NCBI RefSeq assembly: GCF_030064895.1 | Contig: NZ_JASJEB010000022.1 | Location: 1 to 64,000, forward strand | Source of the DNA: Crocosphaera sp. | GTDB taxonomy: Bacteria; Cyanobacteriota; Cyanobacteriia; Cyanobacteriales; Microcystaceae | DNA: 64,000 bases | Reading direction: 5' to 3' | The notes under the pieces: generated by a model | Database searches by the model: none | Told to the model about the DNA's origin: nothing | The model's input: the letters and a program-made list of their open reading frames with translations, nothing else | In this document: piece by piece, positions 36,980 to 45,104 of the stretch | Position numbering within the stretch: the first letter of the stretch is position 1 | Layout of the letters: each line of letters starts with the position of its first letter | Program-made: the position numbers and the translations under genes

Positions 36980-37111
36980 CGGGGTGACGGGGTGACGGGG
37001 TGATGAGGTGACGGGGTGACGGGGGGACGGGGTGACGGGGGGACGGGGTGACGGGGTGACGGGGTGATGAGGTGACGGGGTGACGGGGTGACGGGGGGAC
37101 GGGGTGACGGG
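36960..37111. repeat. Tandem octamer array at the 3' end of ctaD
   Basis: Nineteen units of GTGACGGG or its variants GTGATGAG (units 6 and 14) and GGGACGGG follow without interruption. The spaced variant units suggest a block of eight units was duplicated. The ctaD stop codon lies in the third unit. Confidence 0.9.
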
Positions 37112-37332
37112 GGGAAGATATATCAATCATTTCTTCCAGTTTCTCACTTTTCTATAGCCCTACGCATTAATGTTAGGATATTTTGTCTATTTGGAGTTGC
37201 CTGTTTTCTTATTACCTGTTCCCTAAAACAAAAGTCTATTTGTCCTAACCATCTTTTGTAATGCTATAGTCCCCCAATAAGTTGATACAGGTTCCTCAAT
37301 TTTCACATTATTAACGTTCGGAAACAATAATC
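36980..37332. other. Intergenic region between ctaD and ctaE
   Basis: About 350 bases. It holds most of the octamer array and the palindromic TATAGC-ended element (37152-37269). It probably separates ctaD and ctaE transcription or at least adds a long structured spacer, which is unusual for this operon. Confidence 0.5.
37152..37269. repeat. TATAGC-ended palindromic element (MITE-like), ctaD-ctaE spacer
   Basis: The ends are CTATAGC (37152-37158) and GCTATAG (37263-37269). Inner arms share TTAGGATA and its complement TGTCCTAA. The element resembles that at 58864 in its inner TTAGGACA arm. Confidence 0.6.
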
Positions 37333-37920
37333 ATGGATAGTTCACTTTCATCACAAAATTTACACCACGAACACGATGAACAAGGTAATAGTGTTTTCGG
37401 TTTTATCGTCTTTCTTGCTTCAGAAAGTATCATTTTTTTGAGCTTTTTTGTAGGATATATTGTCTATAAAACTACTACCATTGACTGGCTACCTACTGGT
37501 GTAAGTGGACTAGAAGTTAGAGAACCATTAATTAATACAGTGGTGTTAGTTGCTAGTAGTTTTGTTATTTATATTGCCGAAAAATTTTTGAAAAAAAACA
37601 AATTATGGGGCTTTAGAATATTTCTTTTCTTAACAATAGCTATGGGAATTTATTTCTTATTTGGACAAGCTATTGAATGGAATGGTCTGGAATTTGGTTT
37701 TACTTCTGGTGTCTTTGGAGGAATGTTTTATCTGTTAACAGGGTTTCATGGTTTGCACGTTTTAACAGGTGTTTTATTACAAGTTATTATGTTAGGACGT
37801 TCTTTCCTTCCTGGTAATTATAATAATGGTCATTTTGGTATAATGGCAACTTCATTATTTTGGCACTTTGTTGATGTTATTTGGATTATTTTATTTGTCC
37901 TACTTTATCTCTGGCAATAA
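37333..37920 (+). CDS. ctaE: Terminal oxidase subunit III (ARTO type)
   Basis: A 195-residue subunit III with five helices. GFIVFLASESIIFLSFFVGY and GFHGLHVLTGVLLQ, followed by SLFWHFVDVIWIILFVLLYLWQ, are family signatures. It stabilises the proton uptake side of subunit I. It is separated from ctaD by the octamer array and a palindromic element. The N-terminus is short, as is common for cyanobacterial CtaE proteins. Confidence 0.85.
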   Translation: MDSSLSSQNLHHEHDEQGNSVFGFIVFLASESIIFLSFFVGYIVYKTTTIDWLPTGVSGLEVREPLINTVVLVASSFVIYIAEKFLKKNKLWGFRIFLFLTIAMGIYFLFGQAIEWNGLEFGFTSGVFGGMFYLLTGFHGLHVLTGVLLQVIMLGRSFLPGNYNNGHFGIMATSLFWHFVDVIWIILFVLLYLWQ

Positions 37921-38014
37921 GTTAATAATTTAAGACAAATTTCAGGTTTTACTTACAGTCTTTGTCACCCTAAACCTGTAAGATACTTGTGTTAACCTAA
38001 ATTGAGGTTTGATT

Positions 38015-38302
38015 ATGGCAATTCGTCAGATTTATGGGACAATTGGTCATGGTAGTGAAATAATATCGGGGGAGGGTTTCAGTTGCGAAAAGCTTCAGAG
38101 TGGTGTCTATATGGTACGATTTGAAAAACCTTTCTCCAAACTACCATCAGCAGTTTGCACAGTGTTTCAACCTCCTTGGAACAATAATGGTATTTCAATA
38201 AAAATCTTTGATATCACCCTTGATAGTTTCACTTGTATCACCTCTAAAGTCGATCATCCAGTTGATTCTGGTTTCACCTTTATTGTTACTGGTGAAGAAT
38301 AA
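38015..38302 (+). CDS. Hypothetical 95-residue beta-rich protein
   Basis: The start ATG follows GAGGTTTG. The sequence is all-beta with a GxGFSCEKLQSGVYMVRFEKPF motif, somewhat like the H-type lectin or phage fibre-tip repeats that read FTVxRxxxGxYxVxFxxPF. No signal peptide is seen. Function unknown. Confidence 0.5.
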   Translation: MAIRQIYGTIGHGSEIISGEGFSCEKLQSGVYMVRFEKPFSKLPSAVCTVFQPPWNNNGISIKIFDITLDSFTCITSKVDHPVDSGFTFIVTGEE

Positions 38303-38784
38303 GTTACATTAAAAACCTGTTCTTTTTTTGACAGTAATTATTAACTTTGGGTAGATACCTGAGTTCGGTGTTAGGAGTTAGGAGTTAGGAGTTAGGAGTT
38401 GGAATGTTTTCTATAAGATAATTAGTGTTTAAGACTCTTGATTTTGACCGGTTGTCTATAAATTTCCTTATATCGAACTCAGGTTAAATAGATAATTAGT
38501 AAAGTAATTGAAACTAAAAAAATGCTAATTGATTTCTTTTCTACCCAGAAATGTTATAGATGTGACATCATACTTTGAGAGAAAAACGGTAAATTATAAA
38601 AAGGTGTAATTCTTTATATTTAGGAAGATTTACAACAACTTAGATGAGCTTTTCTGAGCTTCCCAAAATAAGCAAATATTGTAGGGTGGGCAATACCTAT
38701 AATGATAGCTAAAAAAATATGATGATCTTCTTAATTGCCCAGATTATTTGAGTTTAAAAACAGTAAGCAAAGGTAGCAACAATT
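38303..38784. other. Intergenic region with a palindromic element
   Basis: About 480 bases upstream of the GMC oxidoreductase gene. It holds the ACCTGAGTTCG-ended element (38357-38484). The remainder is AT-rich, and no gene is seen. Confidence 0.4.
38357..38484. repeat. ACCTGAGTTCG-ended palindromic element with heptamer array
   Basis: ACCTGAGTTCG (38357-38367) and CGAACTCAGGT (38474-38484) are perfect inverted ends. The left half holds about four tandem copies of GTTAGGA. Confidence 0.65.
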
Positions 38785-40305
38785 ATGATTATTGATGATC
38801 AACATTATGACGTAATTATTGTGGGAACAGGTGCAGGAGGTGGCACTTTAGCTAATAGAATAGCCCCCACAGGTAAAAAAATTCTTATCCTCGAAAGAGG
38901 TGACTTTATGCCCTTAGAAGAACAAAATAGGGCCAATGTTGATGTCTTTAAAAAAGAACGTTATCGTGCTTCTGAACGCTGGTATGATCAGGATGGAGAA
39001 AACTTTTCTCCTCAGACTAATTATGCAGTAGGTGGTAACACAAAAATCTACGGCGCAGCATTAGTAAGAATGCGAGAAAAAGACTTTGAAACAGTAGAAC
39101 ATCAAGAAGGTATTTCCCCTGAATGGGGTCTCAAATATCAAGACTTTGAACCCTATTATACCGAAGCAGAAAAATTATACATGGTTCATGGGAACACTGA
39201 GAATGATCCGAGTGAACCCGATCATAGCGAAGATTATCCCTTACCTCCAGTTGAACACGAACCCCAGATCCAAACTATAGTAGATGCGATCGCTAAACAA
39301 GGGTTACACCCCACCCCGTTACCCCTCAGTTTAACCCGTCAAGAAGATGACCCCACGGGAGACTCAGAAGTATTCGGTATTGTCCCTGCTTTAAAACACC
39401 ATAATGTAACCCTGAAAACCTCGGCAAAAGTGGTCTGTTTAATTACTAATTCGTCAGGAGAAGCAGTAAGAGCAGTAGAAGCAGAAATAAATGGTCAATC
39501 TTATCTATTTTTCGCCGATATTATCGTTTTAGCCTGTGGTGCAATCAACTCAGCGGCCTTATTATTAAAATCAGCTAATCATAAACATCCCAACGGGTTG
39601 GCCAATAGTTCTGATCTCGTCGGCCGGAACTTCATGAAACTCCACCAAACCGCTATGGTGGAACTCAGTGTTAACTCCAACTCTGGTCAGTTTCTGAGAA
39701 CTGTCAGCGTTAATGACTTTTATTGGGGTGACGAGAACTTTCCCTATCCTATGGGTCATATTGAAAATACAGGAGGACTCTTGCAAGACATTGTTTTTGC
39801 CGAGTCTCCTCCCATTTTATCGGTATTGGCCAAAGGACTGCCGGGTTTTGGTCTCGAACAGTTGGCCAAAAGGTCTATTGGTTGGTGGATGTACACCGAA
39901 ACTTTACCCAAACTTGATAACCGTGTTAGAGTCAAAGAAGATAAGATTTATGTTGACTTTACAGCCAATAATATCGAAGCACACGATCGCCTCATTTATC
40001 GCTGGATCGATGTCCTCAAAGCAGGGGAAAACAAGTTAGGTAGTTCGGTGTTTGAAAAGTTAGCCGTTTATCCCCGTGGAGAAGTTCCCATACAAACCGT
40101 TGCGAACCAATGCGGAACCTGTTGTTTTGGAGAAGACCCCAAAACCTCTGTTTTAGACCTTAACTGTCGCACCCATGATCTGGAAAATCTTTATGTGGTG
40201 GATAGTAGCTTTTTCCCCTCTAGTTCTAGTGTTCCCCCTGCATTAACTATTATTGCTAATGCGTTGCGAGTGGGGGATCACCTCAAAGAAAAATTAGAGA
40301 TGTAG
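38785..40305 (+). CDS. GMC family oxidoreductase
   Basis: A 506-residue flavoprotein. The N-terminal VIIVGTGAGGGTLANRIA is the FAD-binding dinucleotide fold, NYAVGGNTKIYGAALVRM fits the family's substrate-side FAD loop, and the C-terminal part ends YVVDSSFFPSSSSVPPALTI, the GMC C-terminal signature. Two Cys residues in NQCGTCCFGED may be structural. Substrates of GMC enzymes are alcohols or sugars; none can be named here. Its stop overlaps the convergent small gene by 12 bases. Confidence 0.85.
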   Translation: MIIDDQHYDVIIVGTGAGGGTLANRIAPTGKKILILERGDFMPLEEQNRANVDVFKKERYRASERWYDQDGENFSPQTNYAVGGNTKIYGAALVRMREKDFETVEHQEGISPEWGLKYQDFEPYYTEAEKLYMVHGNTENDPSEPDHSEDYPLPPVEHEPQIQTIVDAIAKQGLHPTPLPLSLTRQEDDPTGDSEVFGIVPALKHHNVTLKTSAKVVCLITNSSGEAVRAVEAEINGQSYLFFADIIVLACGAINSAALLLKSANHKHPNGLANSSDLVGRNFMKLHQTAMVELSVNSNSGQFLRTVSVNDFYWGDENFPYPMGHIENTGGLLQDIVFAESPPILSVLAKGLPGFGLEQLAKRSIGWWMYTETLPKLDNRVRVKEDKIYVDFTANNIEAHDRLIYRWIDVLKAGENKLGSSVFEKLAVYPRGEVPIQTVANQCGTCCFGEDPKTSVLDLNCRTHDLENLYVVDSSFFPSSSSVPPALTIIANALRVGDHLKEKLEM

Positions 40306-40500
40306 ATAAGCTGCTTCTGCTTCTAGTTGACGAACTAAATAATGATTATTCGAGGATCTCGCTACTTCTAGACGATGTTGTAGACTTTTGCGTAGACTGT
40401 CCCGATGGGTTTTGATCGCTTGTGTTATGGTTTGCTGACTATTTTTGCTCATGGTAAACATACTTTTATGAAATTTCATGGTATAGGTTACTTCTAACAT
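40294..40500 (-). CDS. Small conserved cyanobacterial protein
   Basis: A 68-residue helical protein with ITQAIKTHRDSLRKSLQHRLEVARSS and the C-terminus QLEAEAAYLHL, a pattern I recognise from short cyanobacterial proteins of unknown function. An internal ATG for MSKNSQ could be the true start. It overlaps the 3' end of the GMC gene by 12 bases on the opposite strand. Confidence 0.5.
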   Translation of the reverse strand: MLEVTYTMKFHKSMFTMSKNSQQTITQAIKTHRDSLRKSLQHRLEVARSSNNHYLVRQLEAEAAYLHL

Positions 40501-40597
40501 AGCATTTGCTTTATGCTGTCTACAGCTTGTTAAGAAATATTCACAACATTGATCCCCATCACGAAATCGTCAAAAACACAAGCGATCGCCGTTTTAA
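40501..40597 (+). pseudogene. Duplicate of the 5' end of the SAM hydroxide adenosyltransferase gene
   Basis: This 97-base stretch aligns without gaps to 63811-63907 with seven differences. It covers the leader and first 13 codons of the gene that begins at 63868, but the start ATG is ATC here. It then breaks off at GTTTTAA. It is a remnant or promoter duplication, not a functional gene. Confidence 0.75.
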
Positions 40598-40605
40598 GCT
40601 ATAAA

Positions 40606-40639
40606 ATAAAAATAGTCCCCTGGCAACCACCAAGGGGAC
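40606..40639 (+). promoter_or_regulatory. Conserved promoter-hairpin leader (copy 2)
   Basis: A TATAAAAT box is followed by AAAAATAG and the stem GTCCCCT (40615-40621) with AGGGGAC (40633-40639). The sequence is nearly the same as the copy at 23548-23580, in the same orientation relative to the small downstream gene. It follows directly on the 97-base duplicate. Confidence 0.55.
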
Positions 40640-40674
40640 AAAAAATGTTCATTAATTAATTTGAGAGTAACACA

Positions 40675-40944
40675 ATGTCAGAAGATAGATTAGCTAGAAT
40701 TGAAAAGATTGTTGAATCTAATGCTAAATCGATTCAAGCTTTAAGTGATGCTGTAGCCCAAGATAGAAAAGAACGGGCGCAGGAACGAAAAGAATGGGCG
40801 CAAGATCGTCGCCGTGTTTTTGAATGGATGGCTAGATTAGCTGCTGCACAAGCGGACTTTTATGAAGTTCAAGCAGACTATGTGCGTCATATCGAAACAA
40901 TAGAAGATCGTCTCACAGAAATTCGCGATCGATTAGATCCTTAA
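40675..40944 (+). CDS. Small coiled-coil protein
   Basis: An 89-residue, highly charged helical protein with RKERAQERKEWAQDRRR-type repeats (about 30-50). TTGAGAGTAAC precedes the ATG. The start SEDRLARIEKIVESNAKSIQ resembles many short cyanobacterial coiled-coil proteins. The 5' leader contains the conserved hairpin described at 40606-40639. Function unknown. Confidence 0.6.
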   Translation: MSEDRLARIEKIVESNAKSIQALSDAVAQDRKERAQERKEWAQDRRRVFEWMARLAAAQADFYEVQADYVRHIETIEDRLTEIRDRLDP

Positions 40945-41031
40945 ATGTACGGTGGGCATAGGTTAATCAACAAGAATTATGATATTTAACCTATAATTAT
41001 TGCCCACCATTTTTACCCATGTCAATACATA

Positions 41032-42081
41032 TTAATGTATAGAATCAAGTGCAGTGCTTAAAGAGGTATTTTCTAACACTTCTGGAGGTAATAATAACTG
41101 TTCTAAATTATTAACCATTTCAAAACTAATATTTTCCACAGCATCTCCTATGCGTTCCCATTTACCATAACTTCTTGCCAAAAAATCTACCACACTATCA
41201 GATAAACTTTCCGACTCTTCAAAAGCAAATAATCTAGCATCTTGATTGAGAATATATTCTGCTAATAATCTAATTTCTTTTACCGTTCCTGAAAGTTCTT
41301 CATCAATGCTTACAACTTGCTCAATTAAACCTTGAAAGGTTTCCAAAAAGTTGCTCATAATGTTCTCAAAATTAATAGCAACATCAGCTAAATTATTAAT
41401 ATCTTTTTCTATTTTATTAATTTCTTGCTGTAAAGCATAAGCTTTTTGATACTTGCTCAATTTTCCTACCATGTTCTCTAATAGAGATTTTTGTTGTACT
41501 TGATCCTCTGCTAATTTTTGGATACTCTTGTTAATTAGCTCAACTTTTTTCAACATTAATTGAGCAGCACGGTGTAAAATAAAAGCATTCCTAAAAATCT
41601 GTTGTTGTTGACTTTGATATAATTCAACTAAAACAGGATCATTGTCTGCTTCTTGCAGTCCCATTAGTCGTTTTTCTTCTACTTGTGCTAATTCTAAGCA
41701 TCTTTTATTAACAATCCCTTTTAATTCATCGGTTAACTGTACAAAAAATATTTGATAAGCTTGTTTATGTTTAGTTAAAAAGCTAATAATATTGTTGTAG
41801 TCATTAATCAATATTTCTAGCTCTTGAAACCGTTCTGAAAAAGTAATTGTTTGAGAACGAGTAACAATCTCTTCTTTATTAAATAACCCGAAAAATCTCT
41901 TTTGAGTTTGAGTTTTTCTAATTTGGCGTTTTTCCGCCTTAATTAGTTGTTGACGCTTTTTTATTTTTTGTTGTAGTTGACTAAAACCTGCACTATTAAG
42001 AACGGGTAATTGATAGGTTTTTTCATAAATTTTAATAGATTCTGTAGATAAACCTAAAGCTGACTGTTGATTATTGTTCAT
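41032..42081 (-). CDS. Hypothetical helical protein
   Basis: A 349-residue, almost fully alpha-helical protein with several coiled-coil segments (about 30-60 and 190-260) and no membrane segment, signal peptide or motif I recognise. It might be a scaffold or filament-like protein. The gene is monocistronic between intergenic repeats. Confidence 0.5.
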   Translation of the reverse strand: MNNNQQSALGLSTESIKIYEKTYQLPVLNSAGFSQLQQKIKKRQQLIKAEKRQIRKTQTQKRFFGLFNKEEIVTRSQTITFSERFQELEILINDYNNIISFLTKHKQAYQIFFVQLTDELKGIVNKRCLELAQVEEKRLMGLQEADNDPVLVELYQSQQQQIFRNAFILHRAAQLMLKKVELINKSIQKLAEDQVQQKSLLENMVGKLSKYQKAYALQQEINKIEKDINNLADVAINFENIMSNFLETFQGLIEQVVSIDEELSGTVKEIRLLAEYILNQDARLFAFEESESLSDSVVDFLARSYGKWERIGDAVENISFEMVNNLEQLLLPPEVLENTSLSTALDSIH

Positions 42082-42383
42082 AACACCACTAAATTTTTAA
42101 AGTTTACTGATTATTCTGTTACTTGGAAAGTTAATTAGATTCCTCGTTCCTCGGAATGACAATTAAAAATATTATAGCAATTAGCAATGATATGTGAGAA
42201 GGTGCAATATATCAAGACATAATAGTATTATGTCCCTACAAATGCGTTCTCGTAGGGGTTTAACATTGTTAAACCCAGAACAATATTAAACCCCAGAAAG
42301 GTGATTTTCTCACAATTGAAATCTGACTGCTATATATCTTATTGTTATACTAAACTAGAATGGTCTAAGGTAGGTAAACATCC
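42082..42383. other. Intergenic region with a palindromic element
   Basis: About 300 bases holding the TATAGC-ended element at 42173-42334. No gene is seen. Confidence 0.4.
42173..42334. repeat. TATAGC-ended palindromic element (MITE-like)
   Basis: TATAGCA (42173-42179) faces TGCTATA (42328-42334), and internal GTGAGAA faces TTCTCAC. The 162-base length exceeds that of the other copies, and its loop contains a TAGGGGTTTAA and TTAAACCCC pair. Confidence 0.55.
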
Positions 42384-42572
42384 ATGAAAGAAGCAAAAAT
42401 TTACAACATACAAGGGTTTTGGGATACTGAAGCAGAGGTTTGGGTTGCCACTAGCGAAGAGGTTCCAGGGTTAGCAACAGAAGCAGACACATTAGAGAAT
42501 CTTAATGATAAGTTACGAGAAATGATTCCAGAATTGTTAGTATTAAATGGAATACTAGAAGAAGATTATTAG
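42384..42572 (+). CDS. DUF1902 family small protein
   Basis: A 62-residue protein. GFWDTEAEVWVATSEEVPGLATEADTLENL follows the DUF1902/HicB-like beta-alpha-beta fold. Such proteins often accompany a toxin, but no partner gene lies next to it. Function unknown. Confidence 0.65.
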   Translation: MKEAKIYNIQGFWDTEAEVWVATSEEVPGLATEADTLENLNDKLREMIPELLVLNGILEEDY

Positions 42573-42606
42573 GCTTTTATCTGGTGATCAAAGACCTGTT
42601 TTAAAC

Positions 42607-42633
42607 AAAAAAATGCCACCGATAATAGTGGCA
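42607..42633 (-). terminator. Terminator of glnA
   Basis: TGCCAC (42614-42619) pairs with GTGGCA (42628-42633) around an eight-base loop, and on the minus strand seven T residues follow. Confidence 0.75.
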
Positions 42634-42659
42634 AAATCAACTAAATAATGACTAAAATT

Positions 42660-44081
42660 TTAGACATCATAATACAACGCAAACTCATAAGGATGAGGAC
42701 GTAAACGTAAAGGATTAACTTCATTATCCAATTTATACTCAATCCAATTTTCAATGAAGTCTGATGTAAATACACCACCATCAGTTAAGAAAGCATTATC
42801 TTTTTCTAAACATTCTAATGCTTGTTCCAGAGAACCAGGAGTAGAAGGAATTTTGCTCAATTCTTCAGGAGAAAGATCATAAATATCTACGTCTAAAGAC
42901 TCTCCAGGGTCAATTTCATTCTTGATACCATCAATCCCTGCACAAAGCATAGCAGCAAACGCTAAATAGGGGTTAGAAGTAGCATCAGGACAACGGAACT
43001 CTAAACGTTTCGCTTTGGGGTTAGGACCAGATAAAGGAATACGCACAGATGCAGAACGGTTACCTTGAGAATAAGCTAAGTTAACCGGCGCTTCAAACCC
43101 AGGAACCAAACGCTTATAAGAGTTGGTAGTAGGATTAGTAAAGGCCAATAAAGCTGGAGCGTGCTTTAAAATACCGCCGATATAGTTTAAGGCAATTTTA
43201 CTCAAGTTAGCGTAACCATCACCCCAGAATAAAGGTTCATTGTTTTTCCAAATAGATTGGTGAACGTGCATTCCTGACCCATTATCGTTAAATAAGGGTT
43301 TGGGCATAAATGTTACGGTTTTACCATATTTTTTAGCCACGTTTTTGATCACATATTTATAAGTCATCAAATAATCAGCAGCTTCAATTAAGGTAGCAAA
43401 ACGGAACCCTAATTCATTTTGTCCCCCAGTTGCCACTTCGTGGTGATGTTTCTCGATGGGAACCCCACATTCAGCCATAGTTAGCAACATTTCTGTCCGC
43501 ATATCCTGGAGGGTATCCGTAGGAGAAACGGGGAAATAACCTTGTTTATAACCAGGTTTATAGGCTAAGTTACCGCCTTCTTCTTCTCTACCAGTATTCC
43601 AACGACCTTCTACACTATCAACAGAATAGTAAGCTTTGTTCTCGGTTTGGTCGAAGCGAACGTCATCAAAGACAAAGAACTCTGCTTCTGGTCCAAAAAA
43701 GGCAGTATCACCGATACCGGTGGTTTGGAGATAGTCTACTGCTTTTTTGGCAATGGTGCGAGGGTCACGACTGTACCATTCCCCCGTACGAGGCTCTTTA
43801 ATGCTACAAACAATACTAAGGGTAGGTTCCTCATAGAAAGGGTCTATCCAAGCTGTCTTGGGGTCAGGAACCATACACATATCGGATTCGTTGATGGCCT
43901 TCCATCCCCGAATACTGGAACCATCGAAGGGAACCCCAGCGTCAAAGGAATCCTCATCAATTTGATCGTGATAAAAAGAGCAATGCTGCCAAATCCCTGG
44001 TAAATCAATGAATTTGAGGTCAATAATTTTAATGTTTTGGTCTTGAATCATTTTCAAGACTTCTTGGGGTGTTTGGGCCAT
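42660..44081 (-). CDS. glnA: Type I glutamine synthetase
   Basis: A 473-residue GSI, the entry enzyme for ammonium assimilation. The N-terminal [12 protein letters not shown] and DGSSIRGW, the ATP and metal motifs [11 protein letters not shown] and [12 protein letters not shown], and [13 protein letters not shown] are present, and the C-terminus [12 protein letters not shown] covers the usual active-site lid. Cyanobacterial GSI is usually controlled by small inactivating proteins (IF7/IF17) rather than adenylylation; those are not in this window. NtcA should activate it, as the promoter shows. Confidence 0.97.
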   Translation of the reverse strand: MAQTPQEVLKMIQDQNIKIIDLKFIDLPGIWQHCSFYHDQIDEDSFDAGVPFDGSSIRGWKAINESDMCMVPDPKTAWIDPFYEEPTLSIVCSIKEPRTGEWYSRDPRTIAKKAVDYLQTTGIGDTAFFGPEAEFFVFDDVRFDQTENKAYYSVDSVEGRWNTGREEEGGNLAYKPGYKQGYFPVSPTDTLQDMRTEMLLTMAECGVPIEKHHHEVATGGQNELGFRFATLIEAADYLMTYKYVIKNVAKKYGKTVTFMPKPLFNDNGSGMHVHQSIWKNNEPLFWGDGYANLSKIALNYIGGILKHAPALLAFTNPTTNSYKRLVPGFEAPVNLAYSQGNRSASVRIPLSGPNPKAKRLEFRCPDATSNPYLAFAAMLCAGIDGIKNEIDPGESLDVDIYDLSPEELSKIPSTPGSLEQALECLEKDNAFLTDGGVFTSDFIENWIEYKLDNEVNPLRLRPHPYEFALYYDV

Positions 44082-44127
44082 GAAAGACTCCTTGGGATTT
44101 CAATATATACATCTCTTCAAGTCATTG

Positions 44128-44169
44128 ATAGTAAAGACTCACTTTGCTAGATTTTGTATAATTGGATAC
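44128..44169 (-). promoter_or_regulatory. NtcA-activated glnA promoter
   Basis: GTA-N8-TAC lies at 44156-44169, and TACTAT (minus strand, 44128-44133) lies 22 bases downstream in the direction of glnA. This is the classical class II NtcA promoter layout (NtcA box in place of -35, then TAN3T). Confidence 0.85.
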
Positions 44170-44350
44170 TGTTTTGCCTTTTGAAACCTGTAAATAAGAC
44201 TAAGTTTTCTCAGCAAAAAGCTAAACCTGGAAAACATAACTGTTAGGTGTAAAGAATTGTATCAATTATCTTGAAAAAAAGTAGTTAAATTCCCCTAGAT
44301 TAGCGATATAGTAAACATGAGCAGACGTTATATTTTAGGCAGCCTCGGTA

Positions 44351-45052
44351 ATGCAAGTTTCATTGCGATCGCAACCCCTGTTTGAGCAATTATCTAATTT
44401 TTCCTGGAGTCAATTCAGGTATGGTATCAAGTATGTTTTAAAGCACAAACAACGACGGAAACTGCTACTGTGTTTGTCGGGGTCAATGGGAACTACCCTG
44501 ATGTTAGATTGGGACCCGAAACTGGTAGGTGCAACCTTGACTGGTATGGGGTTGATGGGTGTAATTTATTGGGTCCAGACCGGTAAATGGCAAAGTCGCT
44601 GGATCTGTTTTTATGAATTTTCCCAAACTTTGCACGGTAAATTAGCGATCGCTGTTATAGGTGGCGGTTTTGGTGCAATTAGTAGTTATATTGCTCTCGA
44701 TATTTGGTCTAATGCTCAAAATCGTTGGTTAGCTACGGGATTAATTCTACAAGGATTCGGCACTTTTGTAACACTGGGTTTACTAAGTTGGCAATTATTG
44801 AGTACACCTAGAAAAAAACAGGAAAATAAGTATCAGGAATGGGTCTCTCAATTAACAGATGTTAATGTTTTAAAGCGATTAATTGCTGTAGAAAATCTTT
44901 CTAATCTTATAGAAAATAAACAGTTAACGCCAATTCAAGTAAAACAGATTCGAGGATATTTCCGCCTTATGTTAAATCAAGAAACAGAAATTATGGTTAG
45001 TCAGGCTGTGTTACAATGTTGCCAAATGCTGGATAATACCCGGCATTTTTAA
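44351..45052 (+). CDS. Conserved membrane protein with HEAT-like C-terminus
   Basis: A 233-residue protein. About three to four hydrophobic helices (55-75, 95-115, 125-150) are followed by a helical cytosolic part (VNVLKRLIAVENLSNLIENK) that looks like armadillo/HEAT repeats. No family name is recognised. It precedes the BNR-repeat gene by 52 bases on the same strand. Confidence 0.55.
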   Translation: MQVSLRSQPLFEQLSNFSWSQFRYGIKYVLKHKQRRKLLLCLSGSMGTTLMLDWDPKLVGATLTGMGLMGVIYWVQTGKWQSRWICFYEFSQTLHGKLAIAVIGGGFGAISSYIALDIWSNAQNRWLATGLILQGFGTFVTLGLLSWQLLSTPRKKQENKYQEWVSQLTDVNVLKRLIAVENLSNLIENKQLTPIQVKQIRGYFRLMLNQETEIMVSQAVLQCCQMLDNTRHF

Positions 45053-45104
45053 TAAATTCTAGTAATTAATTTCCTATCCTAACTCAGTCAAATTAAGAAG
45101 CAAT

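Noticed and set aside
36879..37130. An 83-codon frame on the minus strand made of SPRHPV repeats
   Set aside because: It is only the complement of the octamer array and the ctaD end.
42384..42572. DUF1902 gene as half of a toxin-antitoxin pair
   Set aside because: No toxin gene lies next to it on either side, so the pair is not supported.
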